Shown: one piece after another, positions 27,626 to 35,674 of the stretch
Position numbering within the stretch: position 1 is the stretch's first letter
Layout: each line of letters opens with the position of its first letter
NCBI RefSeq assembly: GCF_030548205.1
Contig: NZ_JAUORV010000005.1
Coordinates: forward strand, 274,265-338,264
From: Aliiglaciecola sp. 3_MG-2023
Lineage (GTDB): Bacteria > Pseudomonadota > Gammaproteobacteria > Enterobacterales > Alteromonadaceae
Length of the DNA: 64,000 nucleotides
Reading direction: 5' to 3'
Made by a program: the position numbers and the translations under genes
The notes under the pieces: generated by a model
Told to the model about the DNA's origin: nothing
Database searches by the model: none
Seen by the model: only the letters and a program-made list of their open reading frames with translations

Positions 27626-28357
27626 ATGAAAAATCGTCGTATGTTTTGGCAGATAGTCGAAAAAATCGAAGCATTAATTGATTCCGGGAAATATCCACCG
27701 GGAAGTCGATTACCACCCGAACGAGAATTAGCTGAAACCTTTAACGTTAGTCGTCCTACAATCCGCGAAGCCATTATAGCCTTAGAAGTACGCGAACGAG
27801 TTGACGTGAAAACCAGCTCTGGGGTTTACGTACTGGAAAATCCGCAAACCGACGAACCTGAAATCAAAGTTAGTGCCTTTGAATTAACCCAAGCAAGAGC
27901 ATTAGTGGAAGGCGAGGCTGCTGCGTTGGCCGCGGCGTCTATTACAGAGCAAGAACTTGCCGATTTAGAAGGGACATTAGTTGCCATGGAAAAGGGGGTT
28001 CATCCAGAAAAGGCAGACCGCGAATTCCATTTGATTATTTCTAAAGCCACTCGCAACAACGCGGTATGTTTAGCGGTTGAAAAATTCTGGCAATTACGAG
28101 ATTCAGAACCCGACATAGTCAATGTATATAAAAACGTGTGTAACCGCAGCGACAGCGATCGTTTAGAAGAACATCGTAAAATATACACCGCCTTGAAAAA
28201 TCACGATTCAGCCGAAGCAAGACAGGCAATGCATTACCACTTCAACCGATTGATCAACACGCTGTTCGAAATAAGCGAAGCCAAAGCCTTAGAAGAAGTG
28301 CGCAAACAATCCACCCAAACCCGCGATTTATATTCATTAAACCATTTAGTCGAATAG
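27626..28357 (+). CDS. FadR-subfamily GntR transcriptional regulator of alginate use
   Basis: A 243-residue regulator. The N-terminal winged helix (about 5-70, GSRLPPERELAETFNVSRPTIREAI) is the GntR signature. The C-terminal all-helical FCD domain (about 90-225) carries His/Asp residues (DREFHLIISKA, HYHFNRLI) that usually bind a metal and an organic-acid effector. It is divergent from kdgF-kdgK and is the natural candidate to bind the TTGGT/ACCAA sites before all alginate units, probably releasing DNA on binding KDG or DEH. The effector is inference. Confidence 0.85.
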   Translation: MKNRRMFWQIVEKIEALIDSGKYPPGSRLPPERELAETFNVSRPTIREAIIALEVRERVDVKTSSGVYVLENPQTDEPEIKVSAFELTQARALVEGEAAALAAASITEQELADLEGTLVAMEKGVHPEKADREFHLIISKATRNNAVCLAVEKFWQLRDSEPDIVNVYKNVCNRSDSDRLEEHRKIYTALKNHDSAEARQAMHYHFNRLINTLFEISEAKALEEVRKQSTQTRDLYSLNHLVE

Positions 28358-28368
28358 GCATTTAATCT

Positions 28369-28833
28369 GTAGCATGGCCTTTAGGCCATGGGCAGTGAAG
28401 GTCAATTATCCCTCGAGCCCTGTAGCATGGTCTTTAGGCCATGGGTTTATCATGGGGTTTTGATACCCCTCTCTCGGGGCTAAAGCCGCCGACTACAGGG
28501 TGACCGCGCATGGTTTTTTCCTCGGTCCTGTAGCATGGCCTTTAGGCCATGGGCTCTCTCGGGGCTAAAGCCGCCGACTACAGGGTGACCGCGCATGGAT
28601 TTTTCCTCGAGCCCTGTAGCATGGCCTTTAGGCCATGAAAGGTATGGACGACCATGAATTATCATAATTTTCAATATTGTCTTTTCGGGGCTAAAGCCGC
28701 CGACTACAGGGTGACCGCGCATGGATTTTTCCTCGGTCCTGTAGCATGGCCTTTAGGCCATGAAAGGTAAGGACGACGATGAATTATCATAATTTCAACA
28801 TTGCCTTCTCGGGGCTAAAGCACCCGACTACAG
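28369..28833. repeat. REP/BIME array 4
   Basis: Four to five units combining GTAGCATGGYCTTTAGGCCA and CTAAAGCCGCCGACTACAGG hairpins, with a shared GTGACCGCGCATGG spacer and a longer shared AT-rich spacer (ATGAATTATCATAATTT) in two copies. It fills the gap between the alginate regulator and the lasso-type exporter. Bases 28834-28952 hold no clear motif apart from the exporter's presumed promoter. Confidence 0.9.
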
Positions 28834-28952
28834 GCCTTGGGTTTACATTCACCTCTCCGCTTGGGGTTTATTTTCAATCGCTGCTGTTAATCGTTCACTA
28901 AAATAAGGTAGAGTAGATGCCAATACTCGATTGTTCCTAACCTACTCATTCA

Positions 28953-30605
28953 ATGTCATTTTTATCGCTATTTAAACTACTCCGCTATCATAAAACCGCA
29001 TTGTGTCTTGCTGTGCTGTTGATGCTTGCAGAAAGTCTGATAAGCCTGAGTATCCCTTATTTTATCGGCCAGTTTTCAATGAGTATCTTGGATCAAGAAA
29101 ATGCATTTGGCTGGTCAATAGGTCAAATATGCTTAGCTTGGGTAGCCTTGATTATATTGCAAGCGGTATTGCGCTTTGAATCAACCTTTCGCACCAATAT
29201 CGTCGGCGCTCAAGTATTAAACGACCTAAGTTGCCGGCTTTACGACCACGTACAAATGTTGCCAATGGCCTATTTTAGCAACCGTAAAAAGGGCGAAATT
29301 CTCTCTCTCATCAGTAATGACGCCAATGTGCTCAGCTATTTCTTATCCGGCGTGTTAACAGGGCTAGTCCCCGCGGCGCTAATAGTGATAGGTGCGATCA
29401 TTATGATGGCCAATATCAATTTGAGCATCGCCTTGATAATCGTGGTCACGGTGCCAGTATTTTTAATCACCATAAAAATTGTCGGTAAAACCATCCGCCC
29501 TATTTCGGAGCAGGTGATAAAACACCAGGCCGGTGCCATTGCCATCGCCACTGAAAACTTTGGCTCTATGCAATTGGTGAAAGCCTTTAACCGCCAAAGT
29601 ATTGAGTCGAAAAAATTCCGCAAAAATGCCAAGCAGGTACTCGACCTGCGAACCCGTTTACTGCGCATTCAAGCGCTCATTTCCCCGCTTATTCAAATGA
29701 TTATATCAATTGGTATTGTCTTCATAGTTGTAGTGAGCGCGTTGCACTATCAATCAGGCGAGCTCACCATTCCCAATTTAATCACCTTGCTGATGTATGG
29801 CTTAGTGTTTGCCAAGCCCATGAGTACTTTTGCCGGATTATACGGTCAGCTACAGCAGGCTAGGGGCTCTTCTACACGTATTTTAGAGGTATTTAATGTA
29901 TCCCCTGAGTCAGATGATAAAGCCGAATTCGACCTGTCTTGCCAAAGGGGCGATATTGAGTTTAATGGTGTTTCTTTTGCGTATCAGCCTGACAGTCCCA
30001 TTTTAAAAAGCGTCGATGCACGCTTTGACAGCGCTAGTGTGAGTATCATTCTGGGGCCAAACGGCGCTGGAAAAACCAGTTTAATTCACTTACTCATGCG
30101 GTTTATGGAACCTCAAAACGGCAACATCTTAATTGATAACCAGGCTATTGCCGATTGCAGCCTAGTGTCTTTGCGCAAGGCAATTGGCTTAGTGTCGCAA
30201 GATATCGCCTTATGTGATGGCAACATTTTAGACAATATTGCCTATGGCTTGCCCCAAGCCAGTGAAGAGGAGATTATTGAAGCTGCGAAACTTGCCGGTG
30301 CAGATAGTTTTATTACCGATTTGAAAGCCGGCTACTACACCAAAGTGGGTGAAAACGGTGTACTCCTTTCCGGTGGACAACGACAGCGTATTTCCTTGGC
30401 GCGTGCCTTAGTGATTAACCCACAAATTTTGCTGTTTGATGAACCCACGTCTTTTACCGATGACGCCGGAAAATTGGAATTTTCTAGGCTTCTAGGGGAG
30501 TCATTAAAAGACAAAACCATTATAATTGTGACTCACGACCAACATCTGTGTGAACTGGCAGATAAAGTCTATAAACTAGAACAAGGTTCTCTGGCGCAGG
30601 TTTAA
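28953..30605 (+). CDS. ABC exporter of the lasso-peptide set (D protein)
   Basis: A 550-residue fused ABC exporter: six membrane helices (about 1-310), then an ATPase with Walker A GPNGAGKT (368-375), signature LSGGQ (472-476) and Walker B ILLFDEP. There is no C39 peptidase domain, as expected where a separate B protein removes the leader. It stands 67 bp before the PqqD-like gene and then the B2 peptidase gene, matching the D protein that exports mature lasso peptides. On its own it could be any McjD/MsbA-like exporter; the assignment depends on these neighbours. Confidence 0.82.
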   Translation: MSFLSLFKLLRYHKTALCLAVLLMLAESLISLSIPYFIGQFSMSILDQENAFGWSIGQICLAWVALIILQAVLRFESTFRTNIVGAQVLNDLSCRLYDHVQMLPMAYFSNRKKGEILSLISNDANVLSYFLSGVLTGLVPAALIVIGAIIMMANINLSIALIIVVTVPVFLITIKIVGKTIRPISEQVIKHQAGAIAIATENFGSMQLVKAFNRQSIESKKFRKNAKQVLDLRTRLLRIQALISPLIQMIISIGIVFIVVVSALHYQSGELTIPNLITLLMYGLVFAKPMSTFAGLYGQLQQARGSSTRILEVFNVSPESDDKAEFDLSCQRGDIEFNGVSFAYQPDSPILKSVDARFDSASVSIILGPNGAGKTSLIHLLMRFMEPQNGNILIDNQAIADCSLVSLRKAIGLVSQDIALCDGNILDNIAYGLPQASEEEIIEAAKLAGADSFITDLKAGYYTKVGENGVLLSGGQRQRISLARALVINPQILLFDEPTSFTDDAGKLEFSRLLGESLKDKTIIIVTHDQHLCELADKVYKLEQGSLAQV

Positions 30606-30672
30606 AACAAGCTCTAGAATTGAGACAGTAAATTTACCTAGATGAATAAAAAACCAATGAGTAGGACGTAAT

Positions 30673-30948
30673 ATGCTGAATAGCGACACTAAATATAAAC
30701 TTTCAGACAAAGCGTTGTTTCAAAAAGTGGTGGATGAGACGGTCATTTTAGACTCTATTAGCGGCCAGTATTACACCCTCGATCCCATAGGTACGGAAAT
30801 GATTGAAGCCTTGAATACGGGGCAATCTGTCTCTCAGGTGGTGGCCCTCATCGAGCAAAATTACGACGCCACGGTCGACAATATTCAAGCTGATCTATCA
30901 GAGCTTATTGACACAATGAGCGACAAAGGACTGTTAGAAGAAGCCTAG
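30673..30948 (+). CDS. PqqD-like RiPP recognition element (lasso B1)
   Basis: A 91-residue PqqD-family protein: KALFQKVVDETVILDSISGQYYTLDPIGTEMIEAL is the usual three-strand, three-helix RiPP recognition element in which a leader peptide adds a beta strand. In split lasso systems B1 is this size and presents the leader's YxxP region to the B2 peptidase and the cyclase. AGGA precedes the ATG. Position between the exporter and the B2 gene supports the call. Related PqqD proteins also occur in uncharacterised HprK-linked peptide systems, which may be the same thing here. Confidence 0.83.
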   Translation: MLNSDTKYKLSDKALFQKVVDETVILDSISGQYYTLDPIGTEMIEALNTGQSVSQVVALIEQNYDATVDNIQADLSELIDTMSDKGLLEEA

Positions 30949-30998
30949 GGCGCAAGCTCCATGTGTAGGACAATGGTTGATTTAGGGAAAACAAACGT

Positions 30999-31478
30999 AT
31001 GCAGTTGATCACCTCTTTACCTACCATCGTGCATGCTTATTGGTTATTAGCCAAATGGGATTGGCGCATATCCAACCAGCCCTACAAAAAATGGAAAAAG
31101 TATCTCGATAAGAATCTTAGTGTGAGCAATACAAGCAACCAGTTTGATGCCTATCCCCAACACAAATATCTGCAACAAGCCATCTTGTTTGCCAAAGTAA
31201 CACGACACCATTATCGCCCCATGAATTGTCTGCGCCGTTGCTTGGCTTTACAGGAATTGCTGCTAAGTAAAAATATGCCCTCGACCTTGCACATTGGTGT
31301 AAGGTTCAGCTCTGCAAAGCCAACTAACACCCAAGGAAATAACGACAAAACCCTTGAAGCCCATTCATGGCTAACCGTAAACGGTTTTATCATTAACGAC
31401 AGCAAAGAAGTCGTGAATACCTACACCGAAATCACCAACAAAAGCCAATTCTTCCAAGCCAGCATATCTTCCCTATAA
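30999..31478 (+). CDS. Lasso-peptide B2 leader peptidase (transglutaminase-like)
   Basis: A 159-residue member of the transglutaminase-like fold used by lasso B2 proteins. A putative catalytic triad is visible: Cys77 (NCLRRCLALQELL), His122 (LEAHSWLTVNG) and Asp134 (FIINDSKEV). It should cut the precursor after the conserved Thr-x of the leader. It follows the RRE gene by 50 bp with AGGGA as ribosome-binding site. It is the last gene of this plus-strand trio; REP array 5 and the RAYT gene separate it from the cyclase gene. Confidence 0.85.
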   Translation: MQLITSLPTIVHAYWLLAKWDWRISNQPYKKWKKYLDKNLSVSNTSNQFDAYPQHKYLQQAILFAKVTRHHYRPMNCLRRCLALQELLLSKNMPSTLHIGVRFSSAKPTNTQGNNDKTLEAHSWLTVNGFIINDSKEVVNTYTEITNKSQFFQASISSL

Positions 31479-31970
31479 CCCCGAGAGGGAAATCCCATGG
31501 CCTGACATTCATGGCCTAAAGACCATGCTACAGGCACCTGTAGTCGGTGGCTTTAGCCCCGAGGAATTACCCCGAGAGGGAAAACCCCATGGCCTAAAGA
31601 CCATGCTACAGCCACTTGTAGTCGGCGGCTTTAGCCCCGAGGAATGTCCATGGCCTAAAGACCATGCTACAGGCACCTGTAGTCGGCGGCTTTAGCCCCG
31701 AGAAATGCCCATGGCCTAAAGACCATGCTACAGCCACCTGTAGTCGGCGGCTTTAGCCCCGAGGAATTACCCCGAGAGGGAAAACCCCATGGCCTAAAGA
31801 CCATGCTACAGGCACTTGTAGTCGGGTGCTTTAGCCCCGAGGAATGTCCATGGCCTAAAACCCCATGGCCTAAAGACCATGCTACAGCCACCTGCAGTCG
31901 GAGGCTTTAGCCCCGAGGAATGCCCATGGCCTAAAGACCATGCTACAGGCCCCGAGAAATGCCCCGAGGG
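31479..31970. repeat. REP/BIME array 5, upstream of the RAYT gene
   Basis: About six units of CATGGCCTAAAGACCATGCTAC and GTAGTCGGCGGCTTTAGCCC hairpins joined by GAGGAAT or GAGAGGGAAAA spacers. It lies directly upstream of the RAYT gene and has the highest copy density in the window. Bases 31971-32061 hold only a short non-repetitive lead-in. Confidence 0.9.
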
Positions 31971-32061
31971 GTTCCCCGGAAAATTCCTCCCCAATATTTC
32001 TGTACCCCGTCTAAACAATATTCAATCTACACTTAAAATTTGCCATTCAAAGGATTGAACC

Positions 32062-32508
32062 ATGGGCAAAACCCTAACAAAAGGACGCCGCTCTATAATT
32101 GGTCAGGTGTATTTAATCACGGCCTGTACAAAACATCGGGAACCATTATTTATCCAATTTACCTTGGCAAGAATCGTGGTGGCATGCATGAAAAAATCCC
32201 AACAAAGGGGCAAAATACAGTTCCTAAGTTGGGTGATTATGCCCGACCACGTGCATTTTTTGATGTCGTTAGAAGGTGATTCGAGCCTTAGCGAGGTAAT
32301 CGGGTATATCAAAGGCACCACGTCCCATCAAATATGCAAACGATTAAACCGAAAGGGGGGAATATGGCAAGCAGGTTTTCATGACCACGCAATACGCAAA
32401 GAAGAAAATATAATTGAGGCCGCACGGTACATTGTTGCAAATCCATTGCGGGCAGGAATTGTCAAAAGCCTAAAACAATATCCCCATTGGGATTCCATAT
32501 ACCTGTAG
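32062..32508 (+). CDS. REP-associated tyrosine transposase (RAYT)
   Basis: A 148-residue single-domain HUH transposase of the Y1/RAYT class. The metal-binding HUH motif is MPDHVHFL (H63, H65), followed by GYIKGTTSHQICKRLN and the catalytic Tyr123 in ARYIVANPLRAG. Such enzymes act on REP sequences having a GTAG-type foot next to a hairpin, exactly the repeat family that flanks it on both sides here. It starts ATG at 32062. Its stop is the TAG in CTGTAG of the next REP element. All key residues are present, so it may be active. Confidence 0.92.
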   Translation: MGKTLTKGRRSIIGQVYLITACTKHREPLFIQFTLARIVVACMKKSQQRGKIQFLSWVIMPDHVHFLMSLEGDSSLSEVIGYIKGTTSHQICKRLNRKGGIWQAGFHDHAIRKEENIIEAARYIVANPLRAGIVKSLKQYPHWDSIYL

Positions 32509-32590
32509 TCGGGTGCTTTAGCCCCGAGAGAGCCCATGGTCTAAAGACAATCCATGGCCTAGCATCCATGGCCTAAAGGCCATGCTACAA
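32505..32590. repeat. REP pair downstream of the RAYT gene (array 6)
   Basis: One GTAGTCGGGTGCTTTAGCCC element, then CATGG-type elements ending CATGCTACAA. At its left end the GTAG supplies the RAYT stop. At its right end the CTA, read on the minus strand, is the TAG stop of the lasso cyclase gene. The element thus joins two convergent genes with no spare base. Confidence 0.9.
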
Positions 32591-34438
32591 CATGTGGGTT
32601 TGGTACCAGGATTGGGTTAAAATTGCGTACAATAAATCGACGTTTAACGAACCCTTTGGTGAGGCTACTACCTTATCGAAACTGGCTAACAAAATGTCAT
32701 TATCAACCAACCCTAAATCTTGTAAACCTGGATGGGATAACAACTCACGAAGCTCGGTTTTATTTGCACGCACCAAATTCGCAAAATGCTGATCAAATAC
32801 GGTTTTGTTCTGGTCCCAACACACGCTTTCTGGCAAATGGCTATCCATGGCTTTACGCAACAAATATTTTGGATATCGCCCCTGGATGTGCAATTTTTGC
32901 GGCACCGCAAAACTAAACTCCGCTAGCTGCTTGTTGAAAAACGGATGATGTACTGCAATCCCTAAAGGATCGCAAACATGCTGATAGGAACGCATGCTAT
33001 TAAAAGTGGAGGTAGTAAATAAGCCCTCATAGCGAGCTCGTTTTGCCCATTGCTTACTTTGGGCAAAGGGATTGTGCTTCTCAACCGACTTCAACATGGC
33101 CTGTTGTTGAGGCCCTAACCACTGGGGAAAGTGGTCGGCATCTACTGGCTGCTTGCCTAACAAGGATAACAGTGACTGAGGCAATAATGGCTTAACCAGT
33201 ACTTGCAGCATGATCCTCATGGGTGACATACCCAACTGTTGAGCAGAATTAAACACCTCTTTAATGACTCCAAGATCACCACTGGCTAATCTGTCCCGAT
33301 AAGCAAAGCTGTGACCCCAACACATTTCGTCACCGCCATTGCCGGTAAACAAGTCGTGCCCCCCTAACCGCTGAATCATTTCAGCTTCCTGTTGGTACTT
33401 AGGTGAAGCCACCACGCCAGGGTTCTGCAACTGAGTAGGGTACACCTGGGCAAACGAAAGATTGGTAAATTGGTCTAGCTCAACAAAGTGACTATGTTGA
33501 AGCTTCAAAAAGTCCCGCATTGCATCAATCTTTTCTATCTCGTCACAACTCTGGGTATTCCGATAAGTATGAGAAATGGAATGTAATTCAAACCCAAGGG
33601 GATCTGCGTCTTTACCACCATGCTCACTCAATGAATGTAAAATAGAGGTGATAGAAGTTGAATCCATACCACCGCTCATCTGGCTGAAAATAGGTTCAGG
33701 CCGCTTACCCTGTGAACTCAGTGGCAACGCCCCTGCGACACTTTGTTTTAGCACATCGTAAAAAGCCTGCTCATACTCCACTTCATTGGCAAACTTTAGT
33801 GAGTGGTTGGGTTGGATATCCCAAAATCGCCTCACAGTTAATTGATTTTCGGCAGATAAACAGGCGCTGTGAGCGAAGGGTAGCTGATCAATGTTGCTGA
33901 ACATAGATCGATTCGGATCCGGCCGTCCCGCCAGCCACTGCAGAATCGAAATGTTATCCACTTTCGGGGTGAGCAGGGTCGTCATCAACTGCAAATCAGT
34001 GGTCACCACAAAGCAACCCTCTAACCACCCATAAAATAGGGTACGGGGATTAAACGCAGCGCTACAAAATCGTAACTCGCCAGCATCTGGATGCCAGGAA
34101 ATGAGGGTAAAATCACCGTCTAGCTGCTCAATGGTTTTCGAATAATCGCTATCGATCAAATCCCAAAGATCGCGATCTTTTAGTGCACCATCGCACACCA
34201 AAGGTGCATTTTTTAAACAAAATCGCCCTGCACTCACAATCTTCAGGGGGACGGGTGTATCGGTTTTTAACACCCCATCGGCATCGGCCACCTTACCCAA
34301 GAAAACACTAGAATCTGCACCACCGATCGAGCTGTAACTGTCTGATATTACTTGTTTATTTGAATTTTCATAGTAGCCCTGAATCGCCTCAAAATAACGA
34401 GGCGCTTTAGAACCAAATAGAGCAAACAATGTATTCAT
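32585..34438 (-). CDS. Asparagine-synthetase-like lasso macrolactam cyclase (C protein)
   Basis: A 617-residue AsnB homologue. The C-terminal synthetase domain has the ATP-pyrophosphatase loop SGGMDS (255-260) and a downstream GNGGDE motif. The N-terminal glutaminase-like domain lacks the nucleophilic Cys2 (the protein begins Met-Asn), so ammonia release from glutamine is unlikely. This is the known state of lasso cyclases, which activate an Asp/Glu side chain and join it to the core's first residue. It is transcribed away from the precursor and toward the RAYT. A capsule-modifying AsnB is the alternative, but the B1/B2/precursor genes nearby favour the cyclase. Confidence 0.83.
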   Translation of the reverse strand: MNTLFALFGSKAPRYFEAIQGYYENSNKQVISDSYSSIGGADSSVFLGKVADADGVLKTDTPVPLKIVSAGRFCLKNAPLVCDGALKDRDLWDLIDSDYSKTIEQLDGDFTLISWHPDAGELRFCSAAFNPRTLFYGWLEGCFVVTTDLQLMTTLLTPKVDNISILQWLAGRPDPNRSMFSNIDQLPFAHSACLSAENQLTVRRFWDIQPNHSLKFANEVEYEQAFYDVLKQSVAGALPLSSQGKRPEPIFSQMSGGMDSTSITSILHSLSEHGGKDADPLGFELHSISHTYRNTQSCDEIEKIDAMRDFLKLQHSHFVELDQFTNLSFAQVYPTQLQNPGVVASPKYQQEAEMIQRLGGHDLFTGNGGDEMCWGHSFAYRDRLASGDLGVIKEVFNSAQQLGMSPMRIMLQVLVKPLLPQSLLSLLGKQPVDADHFPQWLGPQQQAMLKSVEKHNPFAQSKQWAKRARYEGLFTTSTFNSMRSYQHVCDPLGIAVHHPFFNKQLAEFSFAVPQKLHIQGRYPKYLLRKAMDSHLPESVCWDQNKTVFDQHFANLVRANKTELRELLSHPGLQDLGLVDNDILLASFDKVVASPKGSLNVDLLYAILTQSWYQTHML

Positions 34439-34587
34439 ATAATATTTAGACCTAAATAAAGCTTTCGAACACCGGTAAATTAAGGGTACTATATGCCAAA
34501 TGTCACTCTACTGTAACAACAAATGACAATATAACCTTTTGTTTACATTAGGTTTTTTCTGTCAGGAATTTTTACAGATCATTTTAG

Positions 34588-34622
34588 AGTTAACAAGCCA
34601 TTAACATTCAATTTTGTTAACT
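34588..34622. promoter_or_regulatory. Inverted repeat AGTTAACAA-N17-TTGTTAACT
   Basis: A perfect 9-bp inverted repeat 28 bp upstream of the sigma-54 -24 element, in the 300-bp divergent gap between the cyclase gene and the PEP-CTERM gene. It is a candidate regulator site. The rest of the gap (34439-34587) is AT-rich without a clear motif. Confidence 0.4.
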
Positions 34623-34649
34623 GCATGATTTTTAAAGAAAAAATATATC

Positions 34650-34665
34650 TGGAATGGCTTTTGCA
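34650..34665 (+). promoter_or_regulatory. Sigma-54 promoter before the PEP-CTERM/lasso-precursor/EPS genes
   Basis: TGGAATGGCTTTTGCA has GG and GC exactly 12 bp apart and matches TGGCACGnnnnTTGCA at all but two defined positions. Transcription would start about 34676, some 70 nt before the PEP-CTERM ATG. RpoN control of PEP-CTERM genes through the PrsK/PrsR pair is known in other bacteria, which fits. Confidence 0.7.
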
Positions 34666-34744
34666 GTTATTTCTGCAGTAGTAATAGCATTAAGTGCATA
34701 TTCAAGAGAATTTTAAGTTCGTAGAACTAAATAAGGAGCATCAC

Positions 34745-35416
34745 ATGATTAAGAAAATTATTGCGGGATTGTCATTAATAGGTATGAGCCTTAGCGCTCA
34801 GTCAGCTCTTTTAATCGATGAGTCAAACATCACTGGTGCTGATATGGGCGGTATCTCTGTAACAGCAATGTTCAGTGATGGAACTACAGATACAGGTATT
34901 TGGTCAGCATTTCCTGACGTTGTTTTAGGTACTGGCGACCCAATTGCTGATGCTCAAGGTTTCTCAGGTGGTGTAGTAACATCAACTTGGTCTTTGACTC
35001 AACAAGGTTTCAGTAGCGGTAACGTTGCTCCAAGTGGTGATATTTATGGTGCATGGACACTAACTAACTTAGCTTCTGCATCTGCAATTGTCGGCTTTAG
35101 CATTGATGGTTCTGTTGCTAATGTTGCTTTTGATATCGACTCTGGTAGCGAAAATACACCTTACTCAAGCATTGGTGTTGCATTTGCTTCAGCAACAAGC
35201 GTTGATTCAGTAACGTATAGCGATCAACTAAATGCAGCTTACGGCGATTTGTTTTTTGCACTTGAAGTATTATTCGGTTCATCAGAACTAGCGATTGATG
35301 ACGAACTAGTTTTTGTAGCTGATACAGATACCATTAAAGTACCAGAGCCAGCTACTACTGCAATGATCCTAACTGGTTTGTTGTTTGGCGCAGCGCGTCT
35401 ACGTTCTAGAAAATAG
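34745..35416 (+). CDS. PEP-CTERM sorting-signal exported protein
   Basis: A 223-residue secreted protein. An N-terminal signal peptide (MIKKIIAGLSLIGMSLSAQSA) and a C-terminal tripartite signal (VPEPATTAMILTGLLFGAARLRSRK region: PEP motif, hydrophobic helix, Arg-rich end) mark an exosortase substrate. The middle is Gly/Ser/Thr/Asp-rich, low in Lys and Cys, as is common in this class. ATG at 34745 with AAGGAGC upstream is chosen over an in-frame ATG at 34694, which would add 17 residues before the signal. No exosortase gene lies in the window. It is first in the sigma-54-driven unit and stands 30 bp before the lasso precursor. Confidence 0.87.
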   Translation: MIKKIIAGLSLIGMSLSAQSALLIDESNITGADMGGISVTAMFSDGTTDTGIWSAFPDVVLGTGDPIADAQGFSGGVVTSTWSLTQQGFSSGNVAPSGDIYGAWTLTNLASASAIVGFSIDGSVANVAFDIDSGSENTPYSSIGVAFASATSVDSVTYSDQLNAAYGDLFFALEVLFGSSELAIDDELVFVADTDTIKVPEPATTAMILTGLLFGAARLRSRK

Positions 35417-35446
35417 TATCAGATTAAATAATTAGGGAGACACGTC

Positions 35447-35608
35447 ATGAATGAAGTAAATGTAAACGATAACGTTAGTGGCAAGAAGCCCTATACTAAG
35501 CCAGAGCTAAACAATCCAGGTAACCTAGCTGAATTGACTCAAGGTTATGCGGGTAGCATTCCTGATGAGCAAGGCGGACACACAAAGCGTAATCCTTTTA
35601 CGGGTTAA
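35447..35608 (+). CDS. Lasso-type RiPP precursor peptide (A)
   Basis: A 53-residue peptide with AGGGAGA before its ATG. The leader shows the lasso pattern Y16-xx-P19-x-L21-xxx-G25 and Thr31 at position -2 (GNLAELTQ). The predicted cut after Gln32 leaves a 21-residue core starting Gly (GYAGSIPDEQGG, then HTKRNPFTG). The N-terminal Gly could be linked to Asp8 (8-residue ring) or Glu9 (9-residue ring), both within the known 7-9 range. It lies between the PEP-CTERM and HprK-like kinase genes and near the B1, B2, C and D genes. No experimental core is known to me; ring size is inference. Confidence 0.85.
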   Translation: MNEVNVNDNVSGKKPYTKPELNNPGNLAELTQGYAGSIPDEQGGHTKRNPFTG

Positions 35609-35674
35609 TCTTTAGTCTGCGAAAGCGACTACCTTAGATTCAAATCAGGGATTGAACAGAGGCATTAGTCACCA

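Noticed and set aside
32040..32279. 79-codon frame overlapping the RAYT gene
   Set aside because: It is out of frame with the RAYT, which has HUH and Tyr motifs; this one shows no domain.
34694..34744. Longer PEP-CTERM protein starting at 34694
   Set aside because: It would put 17 polar residues before the signal peptide, while AAGGAGC stands just before the ATG at 34745.
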